Source: an uncultured Sphingomonadales bacterium | Lineage (GTDB): Bacteria > Pseudomonadota > Alphaproteobacteria > Sphingomonadales > Sphingomonadaceae | Reading direction: 5' to 3' | NCBI GenBank assembly: GCA_903868655.1 | Contig: CAIPWG010000006.1 | Coordinates: 1-11,651 of the forward strand | Length of the DNA: 11,651 bases | Part shown: positions 6,505-11,651 of the stretch, piece by piece | Position numbering within the stretch: the first letter of the stretch is position 1 | How the letters are laid out: every line of letters begins with the position of its first letter | Program-made: the position numbers and the translations under genes | The notes under the pieces: model-generated | What the model was told of the DNA's origin: nothing | The model's database searches: none | Seen by the model: the letters and a program-made list of their open reading frames with translations, nothing else

Positions 6505-7764
6505 TCAGCCGTAGTGCCGCTGATAACGCGGGCCAATGGAAATCTGGGCGATCAGCACCAACCCGGCCGCGACGCCAAACATCCCGGCGATCACAAACGC
6601 CGGATTGTAGCTGCCAAATTCCTGCCGCACCAACCCTGCGCCAAACGCCGCCGTCGCCGCGCCCAGCTGGTGCCCGACATTGACCCAGCCGAACACCACT
6701 GGCGCTTCGCGCGCACCGAAACTGCGCGTAGCCAGAGCCACGGTCGGCGGCACGGTCGCGATCCAGTCGAGCCCATAGAACACCGCAAATAGCGCCAGAC
6801 TGCCCGCACCAAAATTGCAAAACGGCAGCGCGATCAACGACAGCCCGCGCAAACCATAATAAGCCACCAGCAACTTGCGCGGATCATATCGATCGGTCAG
6901 CCAGCCCGAAGCCGTGGTGCCGACCAGATCGAACAGGCCCATTGTCGACAGCAACCCCGCAGCGGCCAGCGGCGCGATGCCGTGATCGCCACAAAACGCG
7001 ATCAGATGTGTGCCGACCAGACCATTGGTGGTCAGCCCACATACAAAAAACGTACCGAACAACAGCCAGAACATCGGCACCTGCGTTGCACGCGCCAGCG
7101 CACCGAACGCCAGACCCAAAGCGTCACGCGCCGGCATTGCGACAGGTGCCGCTGCATCATGGTTTTCGCCAAACCGACGCGCGCCAACATCACCCGGATG
7201 TTCGGGCACCAGCCACAGCACCAGCGGCACAAGGATCAGGCACACTGTGCCAACCACGCGCACCACGGGCAACCACGCCCCCGCGCTGGTCAACCACGCC
7301 AATACCGGCAGAAAAATGAGCGATCCGGTGGCGGTGCTGGCGGCCAGGACGCCCATCGCCAGACCCTGGCGTTTGCCAAACCAGCGCGCGACCACCGCCG
7401 CGCCCAGCACATTGGCCACTGCACCGCTGCCCAATCCCGACAGCACGCCCCACGTCACCATGTAGTGCCAGCTGTGGCTCATCCACTGGCTGGCCAATGT
7501 CGCCAGCCCCATCAGCAACAATCCGCCGGCCATTGTCCGCCGGATGCCGACCGACATCATCAGCGCCGCCGCAAATGGCCCGACCAGGCCATAGAGCACG
7601 ATCCCCAGCGCCGAAGTCGCCGAAATCGTCGCCCGGTCCCAGCCGAAATGCAGGTTCAGCGGAACCATCAGCACAGACGGTGCCGACCGGACGCCGGCAG
7701 ATACCAGCAACGCAAGGAATGTAATCCCCAGCACGCCGATCGCGCGCTGCCGCAAATGTGTCAC
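6505..7764 (-). CDS. MFS transporter (monocarboxylate/oxalate-formate antiporter-like)
   Basis: An inner-membrane secondary transporter of about 419 aa with some 12 hydrophobic helices and a hydrophilic central loop (PGDVGARRFGENHDAAAPVA) between helices 6 and 7. GWDRATIS (41-48) after helix 1, RWFGKRQGLAMG (127-138) between helices 4 and 5, and GWLTDRYDPRK in the second half as the repeat of the cytoplasmic 2-3 loop motif are typical of MFS carriers for organic anions such as monocarboxylates or oxalate/formate. The substrate cannot be fixed from sequence. The GTG at 7764 is chosen because GGAG lies about 8 nt upstream and it gives a normal MFS length. An ATG at 7854 (449 aa) and a TTG at 7872 (455 aa) are in frame, but they add a basic tail not usual for the family and have weaker ribosome sites. 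It probably leads a two-gene unit with the exported unknown protein. Confidence 0.87.
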   Translation of the reverse strand: MTHLRQRAIGVLGITFLALLVSAGVRSAPSVLMVPLNLHFGWDRATISATSALGIVLYGLVGPFAAALMMSVGIRRTMAGGLLLMGLATLASQWMSHSWHYMVTWGVLSGLGSGAVANVLGAAVVARWFGKRQGLAMGVLAASTATGSLIFLPVLAWLTSAGAWLPVVRVVGTVCLILVPLVLWLVPEHPGDVGARRFGENHDAAAPVAMPARDALGLAFGALARATQVPMFWLLFGTFFVCGLTTNGLVGTHLIAFCGDHGIAPLAAAGLLSTMGLFDLVGTTASGWLTDRYDPRKLLVAYYGLRGLSLIALPFCNFGAGSLALFAVFYGLDWIATVPPTVALATRSFGAREAPVVFGWVNVGHQLGAATAAFGAGLVRQEFGSYNPAFVIAGMFGVAAGLVLIAQISIGPRYQRHYG

Positions 7765-8045
7765 CGGTCTTGCTCCGCCAAAATCTGTCGGGCGGCCAAG
7801 ACCAGATCGACGGGGCCCTGTCCATCCGGCAAACTGGCGTATGCGCGCTTTCATGCCATTTTCCGGCCGCAAGGACCTGGCGAGATGATCGCAACGGAAA
7901 TGGATTAAATTTGGGTAAGTTGCAAAAACAAGGCAGTTCGCGATTCAGCCTTGATCGTATAATTCGCGCGACCAAGACAGAAAAATCTCGGGTGCAGAAC
8001 ATGTATAAAACCAATCGCCAGCGTTTCAGTCATTAAATTCTCAAG
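7765..8045. other. Intergenic region between divergent genes, with AT-rich stretch and candidate -10 box
   Basis: This 281-nt gap separates the MFS gene (minus) from the small gene starting at 8046 (plus). Its first 110 nt could be coding if the MFS protein starts at 7854 or 7872. From about 7905 the composition shifts to AT-rich. A perfect TATAAT lies at 7958-7963 on the plus strand, about 80 nt before the ATG at 8046, but no good -35 box sits at the correct distance. No terminator, RNA gene or repeat was recognised. Confidence 0.4.
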
Positions 8046-8390
8046 ATGCCTTGGCTGAACAAAGGCATGATTGTAGGTGCCCCTTCTCTCAATGTGTACC
8101 AACTTGTACGTAACGAATTGATACAGTCAGGTTTTGAAATTGCCGAGCAAGACGATACGCTGCTGCGCTTGTGTGCCTATCGCGAGCGTGCCTCCAACAA
8201 ATGTCATTGCCTGCATGTGTTGTGGGCGCGGCGCACTGGGCGCGCGACCTATGTCAGCTATGGAATTGAACCCCGTTTCTTTTTCTTTTGGTCGTGCCGC
8301 CACGGCGATCATTTCAGCAAAATGGGCGATTTCAAATCCATGATCATTTCGGTTTTGGACCCCGAATTGATTTACCCAAAATATTTCTGA
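8046..8390 (+). CDS. Small protein of unknown function
   Basis: A 114-aa protein without a recognised family. It has no signal peptide or membrane helix. The N-terminal part (VYQLVRNELIQSGFEIAEQDDTLLRLCAY) looks like an alpha-beta element. It is followed by a cysteine/histidine-containing segment with C63, H64, C65 and H67 (SNKCHCLHVLW) and later SCRHGDHF near 83-90, which could bind metal but shows no known spacing. The aromatic FFFFW run near 77-82 is part of a beta strand rather than a membrane span. Codon choice is more AT-rich (GAA, AAA, TTT, ATT, TAT common) than in neighbouring genes, which suggests later acquisition. ATG 8046 is the first start; ATG 8067 is an alternative, and neither has a strong ribosome site. 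The next small gene starts 25 nt after its stop. Confidence 0.6.
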   Translation: MPWLNKGMIVGAPSLNVYQLVRNELIQSGFEIAEQDDTLLRLCAYRERASNKCHCLHVLWARRTGRATYVSYGIEPRFFFFWSCRHGDHFSKMGDFKSMIISVLDPELIYPKYF

Positions 8391-8415
8391 CAACACATTT
8401 TTCACGAGACGCACC

Positions 8416-8703
8416 ATGGCCGCCAGCGAACCGCCCATTGCCATCCGCGACGCAATCATTTGCATCGATGCACAAAATGGCGTGGTCGACGTGCTGTCCG
8501 CTCCCGATGACGCTCGCCGGCGCGATCAATATCCTCTGGTTTTCGGCGCGTATGATCCATATTGGTCAGAAGCAAGGGCCGAGCAGATCATCGGTGACCT
8601 GCTGCTGGAAATTTGGCACGCCACCGTTCTGTTGCACGTGAACCCGCAAGTCATTCACGAACGCCTGAAACGAATCCCCGAATATGCGGCGATCCTCGGC
8701 TGA
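8416..8703 (+). CDS. Small protein of unknown function
   Basis: A 95-aa acidic, soluble protein with no recognised family, signal peptide or membrane segment. It starts with a beta-like stretch (IAIRDAIICIDAQNGVVDVLSA), has a tryptophan/tyrosine-rich middle (YPLVFGAYDPYWSEARAEQII), and ends in helices (IIGDLLLEIWHATVLL and VIHERLKRIPEYAAIL). The ATG at 8416 has a weak GAG element 7 nt upstream. It follows the 114-aa gene by 25 nt on the same strand, so the two could be a two-gene unit. It is followed by 125 nt before the exopolysaccharide gene. Codon use looks like real coding sequence, but the function is unknown. Confidence 0.55.
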   Translation: MAASEPPIAIRDAIICIDAQNGVVDVLSAPDDARRRDQYPLVFGAYDPYWSEARAEQIIGDLLLEIWHATVLLHVNPQVIHERLKRIPEYAAILG

Positions 8704-8828
8704 CAGGTTTGGCAGCCAACCCGCGGAACGTGTGCATCGCGGTCAGTTCTTCGCAACAGCCCGGGCTCGGCCAGATCGTTTGGCCAGGGTCGCGACCGCC
8801 CCCGTGGAAATAACCGCCAGGTGCTTGC

Positions 8829-9011
8829 ATGATTTTTGATCATAGCCTCCAACCGGACAACGCCACGCCGCTGTTGCGCAGTTTTGAATCGCGCTCGGTG
8901 CTCGAGGTTTTGCTGATCATCGATGTGGTCGCGCTGGCGGGGGTAATTTCGGTCGCCTGCACGTGCACCCATTTTCCTGGCAAGGCGATCCTGGGATTTT
9001 TCTGGGGCTGC
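8829..9011 (+). pseudogene. N-terminal part of polyprenyl glycosylphosphotransferase, out of frame with the rest
   Basis: This frame encodes the natural N-terminus of the next gene: a short cytosolic lead (MIFDHSLQPDNATPLLRSF), a first membrane helix (VLEVLLIIDVVALAGVISVA) and the beginning of a second (KAILGFFW). AGGTG sits about 5 nt before the ATG, a better ribosome site than anything before the downstream ATG at 9022. After about 9003 this frame turns into non-membrane arginine/proline-rich sequence. The other frame continues the second helix as AALFAMITWHH. One base removed from the T5 run (8997-9001) or the G4 run (9004-9007) would join them. The intact gene would give about 475 aa, the normal size for the family with its four N-terminal helices. 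Whether this is a true mutation, a phase-variable tract or a sequence error cannot be told from one read of the sequence. Confidence 0.72.
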
Positions 9012-9021
9012 GCTGTTCGCC

Positions 9022-10257
9022 ATGATCACCTGGCATCATCGCCAGGTCGAGGCGCGCGCGATCCGGTTCGATGGTCCTGTCCGCCGCCTGATCGACTGGA
9101 CCAAAGCCAGCATCATTGCTGTCGCGGGATGGGTCGTCACAGCCGAAATGCCGATGCGGGCCTTACCGTGGATTGCCGCTGTCTTTGTTATCGCCGCCCT
9201 GGTTTTTGCACTGATCGGCATGTTGGCGCGACGCGCCATCAGCCGGCTGACCTTGACCGGCGCGATTGGCCAACGGATTGCGGTTTATGGCGCAGGCGGC
9301 AGCGCAGACATGTTGCGCGCGACGATCGCCGCACAGTGCGGACCCGAGGCGATCATCGATTCGATCTATGACGAGCGTACCAAGGCCCGCGATACCGACA
9401 CCCCCGGCACCGCGATTGAGACCAATTTCAACCCCTTGATCAAGAACATCAAATCCCGCAATACCGATTCTGTCGTGCTGAACCTGCCCTGGACTCCATC
9501 GGATCGTATCCTTCAGATCAAGGAACGGCTGGAAGCGGTAAACGTGAATGTGTGCCTGTCGGTTGCCTTTGCGCCCAACAGCCTGAATTTCTCGCCCGAA
9601 TCGAGCGCCAATCTGGCACGCGGCCTGCACATCTATCGCCGGCCCGTCACGGGTCTTGAGGCGCTGGCCAAGCTGATGCTCGACAAAGTGCTGTCGATCA
9701 TCGCGCTCGTTCTGCTGCTGCCGGTCTTTGTCCTGACCGCGCTGGCCATCTGGATCGAATCGCCCGGCCCGGTGCTGTTCCGGCAAAAGCGCCTGGGATT
9801 CAACAACGAGCCGTTCGAGATGTACAAGTTTCGCAGCATGCACCAAGCCAGCGAAGATCGGAATGCCGGCAAACTGGTTACCAAAGGCGACGCGCGCGTG
9901 ACGCGCGTGGGCAAGATTATCCGCCGCACCAGCATCGACGAACTGCCCCAACTGATCAACGTGCTCAAAGGCGACATGTCGCTGGTCGGGCCCCGCCCCC
10001 ACGCCTATGGCGCGAAAGCCGCCAACAAGCTCTACGAAGAAGTCGTACGCCGCTACCCCGCCCGCCACCGCGCCCGCCCCGGCATCACCGGACTGGCCCA
10101 GGTGCGCGGCTTTCGCGGCAACACGATCGCCGAACAAGACATCGAAAACCGCGTGATGAGCGACATCGAATATATCGACAACTGGTCGCTGGGCCTCGAC
10201 ATCTACATCATCGCAAAAACAGGCGTGACGTTCCTGTTCCAGAAAGGCGCTTATTGA
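9022..10257 (+). CDS. Polyprenyl-phosphate sugar-1-phosphate transferase (exopolysaccharide-priming, WcaJ-like), main part
   Basis: This inner-membrane enzyme class moves a sugar-1-phosphate from a nucleotide sugar to undecaprenyl phosphate, the first step of exopolysaccharide or capsule repeat-unit assembly. Visible from the ATG at 9022 (411 aa): membrane helices near 28-41 and 47-68, a Rossmann-like soluble domain (RIAVYGAGGSADML at 85-98), and a re-entrant hydrophobic helix at about 221-246. The catalytic bacterial sugar transferase domain (250-411) has MYKFRSM (267-273), the DE pair D306-E307 in RRTSIDELPQL, LVGPRPH (321-327) and RPGITGLAQVRG (352-363). The C-terminal transferase is complete with all key residues. 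The N-terminus is cut: one and a half of the usual four helices are encoded in another frame upstream, and no ribosome site precedes ATG 9022. The sugar is unknown (glucose or galactose are common). No other EPS genes are in view. Confidence 0.9.
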   Translation: MITWHHRQVEARAIRFDGPVRRLIDWTKASIIAVAGWVVTAEMPMRALPWIAAVFVIAALVFALIGMLARRAISRLTLTGAIGQRIAVYGAGGSADMLRATIAAQCGPEAIIDSIYDERTKARDTDTPGTAIETNFNPLIKNIKSRNTDSVVLNLPWTPSDRILQIKERLEAVNVNVCLSVAFAPNSLNFSPESSANLARGLHIYRRPVTGLEALAKLMLDKVLSIIALVLLLPVFVLTALAIWIESPGPVLFRQKRLGFNNEPFEMYKFRSMHQASEDRNAGKLVTKGDARVTRVGKIIRRTSIDELPQLINVLKGDMSLVGPRPHAYGAKAANKLYEEVVRRYPARHRARPGITGLAQVRGFRGNTIAEQDIENRVMSDIEYIDNWSLGLDIYIIAKTGVTFLFQKGAY

Positions 10258-10339
10258 GCGGCGTCGACAAATTCCCAGAAACACGGATGCAAGGGTGAAC
10301 CGATTGCGCTTGGGTCAGCGGGACTGCCAAACCCGACGC

Positions 10340-11206
10340 ATGACCCTCCCGGGCTACCAAGCCCTCATGCTGCCCTTCCTAACCGCTGCCGCGGAAGGCG
10401 AAACCAGCGAGCTTTTGCCCAGCGGCAAACAACGGCTGCTTTACAACCGCGTCCATTGGGCAAAGTTCTATTTGTCAAAGGCTGGACTGATCGAAAGCCC
10501 CAGACGGGGTGTTTTTGCCTACTCGACAGCAGGCCGGGATTTGCTTGCCACGCGGCCTGCGCGGATCAATCTGGAAACGCTGAAGCGGTATCCCGACTTT
10601 GCCCATTTTTACAATCAAACCGCCGACAATGCGAGAACGGCAGATCAGCCACAGACCCCATTTCCGGCCCCATCATCCGAAGCCACGCCCGAAGAGCAAA
10701 TTGATGGTGCCTTTGCGGTGCTTGGCCAAGCTCTGAAAGCCGATTTGCTGACCCGTGTGCTCGAACAATCCCCATCGTTCTTCGAACGCCTGATCGTCGA
10801 ACTGTTGGTGGCCATGGGTTACGGCGGATCGCATGATGATGCCGCGCGCCAACTGGGCAAAAGCGGCGATGGCGGGATAGATGGGGTGATTGATGAGGAT
10901 CGACTGGGCCTTGACCGAATCTATGTACAGGCCAAGCGCTATACGACGGGGACGGTAGGACGGCCCGAAGTCCAAGGGTTTGTCGGCAGCCTTGTCGGCA
11001 TCGGCGCAAGCAAGGGCGTATTCGTTACCACATCAACCTTCAGCAGGCAGGCTTTGGACTATGTCAAAGGCTTGCAACAGAGAGTCATTCTGATCGACGG
11101 CGCACGCATGACCGAACTGATGGTGGAATTTGGCGTTGGCGTGCGCATCAGCACCGAAATCGTCATCAAGCGCATCGACGAGGACTTCTTTTCCGACGAC
11201 GCTTGA
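10340..11206 (+). CDS. mrr: Mrr-family restriction endonuclease with shortened N-terminal domain
   Basis: Mrr is a modification-dependent (type IV) endonuclease that cuts methylated foreign DNA. This 288-aa protein has an N-terminal winged-helix domain (about 1-70) and the Mrr catalytic PD-(D/E)xK domain (about 145-265). Conserved E154 is in FFERLIVELLVAMGYGG, D181 in SGDGGIDG, and the Q197-x-K199 pair in IYVQAKRY; VGRPEVQGF and GVFVTTSTFS also match Mrr. Compared with Mrr proteins as I know them (E. coli about 304 aa), the segment between AAAEGE (residue 21) and TSELLPSGKQ (from 22) lacks about 20 residues that form a helix of the winged-helix fold, while the reading frame is kept. ATG 10340 (MTLPGYQ) matches usual Mrr starts; a GTG at 10295 would add 15 residues. 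Neither has a good ribosome site. It is followed 7 nt later by the 3' end of tRNA-Thr. The nuclease domain looks intact; activity of the shortened protein is uncertain. Confidence 0.9.
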   Translation: MTLPGYQALMLPFLTAAAEGETSELLPSGKQRLLYNRVHWAKFYLSKAGLIESPRRGVFAYSTAGRDLLATRPARINLETLKRYPDFAHFYNQTADNARTADQPQTPFPAPSSEATPEEQIDGAFAVLGQALKADLLTRVLEQSPSFFERLIVELLVAMGYGGSHDDAARQLGKSGDGGIDGVIDEDRLGLDRIYVQAKRYTTGTVGRPEVQGFVGSLVGIGASKGVFVTTSTFSRQALDYVKGLQQRVILIDGARMTELMVEFGVGVRISTEIVIKRIDEDFFSDDA

Positions 11207-11213
11207 AAGGAAG

Positions 11214-11289
11214 TGGTGCCGCTTAGGTGACTCGAACACCTGACCCCATCATTACGAATGATGTGCTCTACCGACTGAGCTAAAGCGGC
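11214..11289 (-). tRNA. tRNA-Thr (anticodon CGT)
   Basis: A complete 76-nt tRNA with encoded CCA is read on the minus strand. The acceptor stem GCCGCTT pairs with AAGCGGC, the D arm is GCTC...GAGC, the anticodon arm CATCA-TTCGTAA-TGATG presents CGT (reads ACG, threonine), and the T arm is AGGTG-TTCGAGT-CACCT. The discriminator is A (11217) and CCA is at 11216-11214. The 5' end is 25 nt downstream of the prpE-type stop on the same strand, and the 3' end faces the mrr gene, which ends 7 nt away. Confidence 0.97.
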
Positions 11290-11314
11290 TCGCCCTTGGG
11301 CGGGATGGGTGCCC

Positions 11315-11651
11315 TTAACGGGACGGGGGCGGGGTTGCAATGGGGTTTGTGGCCTTGTTCATGCCCGCGATGATCTGGGCGGGCACGCTGGGGTCTTCGA
11401 TTGTGGGGGGGATGGTCACTTCGGCGCCATTGGCGATCGTGCGCAGCAGGTTGCGCAGTGTCTTGCCGCTGCGGGTCTTGGGAAGTGCCGGCACGATATA
11501 GGCGGTTTTCAATGCGGCCACGGCGCCCAGTTCGCGTCGTACGCTGGCGATCACGGCGTGGTGCAGTGCGGTGGCATCGGTGGTGCCGGCGCGGGCCACC
11601 ACGAAGGCGACCGGGATCATGCCCTTGATCGCATCATCCGCGCCAATCACC
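11315..11651 (-). CDS. prpE: Propionyl-CoA synthetase-type acyl-CoA ligase, C-terminal part only (cut by window edge)
   Basis: Only the last 111-112 residues are visible; the rest lies beyond the right edge. The segment is the mobile C-terminal domain of an acetyl/propionyl-CoA synthetase: AIKGMIPVAFVV at the start, VRRELGAVAALKTAYIVPALPKTRSGKTLR, then IEDPSVPAQII. PKTRSGK contains the catalytic lysine that moves into the active site for adenylation and is the usual target of reversible acetylation. ANG-EVTIPPTIEDP is more like PrpE (propionate + ATP + CoA to propionyl-CoA) than like Acs, but the substrate-binding domain is not visible, so an acetyl-CoA synthetase or related ligase remains possible. 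The tail after IEDP (about 20 residues ending in PPPSR) is slightly long. The gene precedes tRNA-Thr on the same strand. Confidence 0.82.
   Translation of the reverse strand, partial: VIGADDAIKGMIPVAFVVARAGTTDATALHHAVIASVRRELGAVAALKTAYIVPALPKTRSGKTLRNLLRTIANGAEVTIPPTIEDPSVPAQIIAGMNKATNPIATPPPSR

Noticed and set aside
6982..7908. Long open frame (308 aa) on the plus strand
   Set aside because: It is antisense to the MFS transporter and rich in arginine, glutamine and histidine. The MFS helices and motifs on the other strand explain the DNA.
8769..8785. Short inverted repeat GGCCA-N7-TGGCC between the small genes and the EPS gene
   Set aside because: Five-base arms with a 7-nt loop and no T-run are too weak for a terminator and common by chance at this GC content.
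9163..10284. Long open frame (373 aa) on the minus strand
   Set aside because: It is antisense to the polyprenyl glycosylphosphotransferase, whose motifs are unmistakable. Its translation is histidine/glutamine/alanine-rich with no family features, as expected of a shadow frame in GC-rich DNA.
11291..11302. Small hairpin CGCC-CTTG-GGCG between prpE and the tRNA
   Set aside because: The stem is only four pairs with no T-run on either side, so it is not supported as a terminator.
1..11651. CRISPR arrays, insertion sequences, phage genes, riboswitches
   Set aside because: No regularly spaced repeats, transposase or integrase frames, terminal inverted repeats or recognisable riboswitch cores were found on reading both strands.

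Overview
The window looks like a piece of GC-rich alphaproteobacterial chromosome. The closest fit by gene style is a sphingomonad such as Novosphingobium, Sphingobium or a relative. That is an inference from GC content, codon use and the type of MmsA, glutamine synthetase-like, PrpE and Mrr proteins seen; no 16S or ribosomal marker is present.

Layout. (1) 1-1402, plus strand: 3' part of mmsA, whose start lies outside the window, followed by a near-perfect bidirectional terminator at 1406-1438. (2) 5221-1477, minus strand: an apparent four-gene operon with gaps of 34, 55 and 29 nt. In transcription order it encodes an exported YVTN-type beta-propeller, an exported alpha/beta hydrolase, a glutamine synthetase-like (gamma-glutamylpolyamine synthetase type) ligase and a small periplasmic class I cytochrome c. 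(3) 5385-5930, plus strand: an HD-domain protein of the PhnZ-like diiron oxygenase family, divergent from that operon. (4) 7764-5935, minus strand: an MFS transporter followed by an exported protein of unknown function. (5) 7765-8828: a 281-nt intergenic region, then two small unknown plus-strand genes with AT-richer codon use than their surroundings. (6) 8829-10257, plus strand: a polyprenyl-phosphate glycosyl-1-phosphate transferase (exopolysaccharide initiation) whose N-terminal part is in a different frame from the rest, because one base is in excess near 8997-9007. (7) 10340-11206, plus strand: an Mrr-type restriction endonuclease that appears to lack about 20 residues of its N-terminal winged-helix domain. 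It sits 7 nt from the 3' end of tRNA-Thr(CGT) on the minus strand (11289-11214). (8) 11651-11315, minus strand: the C-terminal end of a propionyl-CoA synthetase (PrpE-type).

Functionally, the two edges of the window (mmsA and prpE) both feed propionyl-CoA/acetyl-CoA metabolism. The middle is a mix of periplasmic or catabolic genes and accessory genes (phosphonate-type oxygenase, EPS priming enzyme, restriction enzyme, small orphans). The best candidates for a second look are the frameshifted EPS transferase, the shortened Mrr beside a tRNA gene, the PhnZ-like oxygenase without visible phosphonate partners, the unusual four-gene operon and the two small orphan genes. No CRISPR array, insertion sequence, rRNA or phage structural gene was seen.
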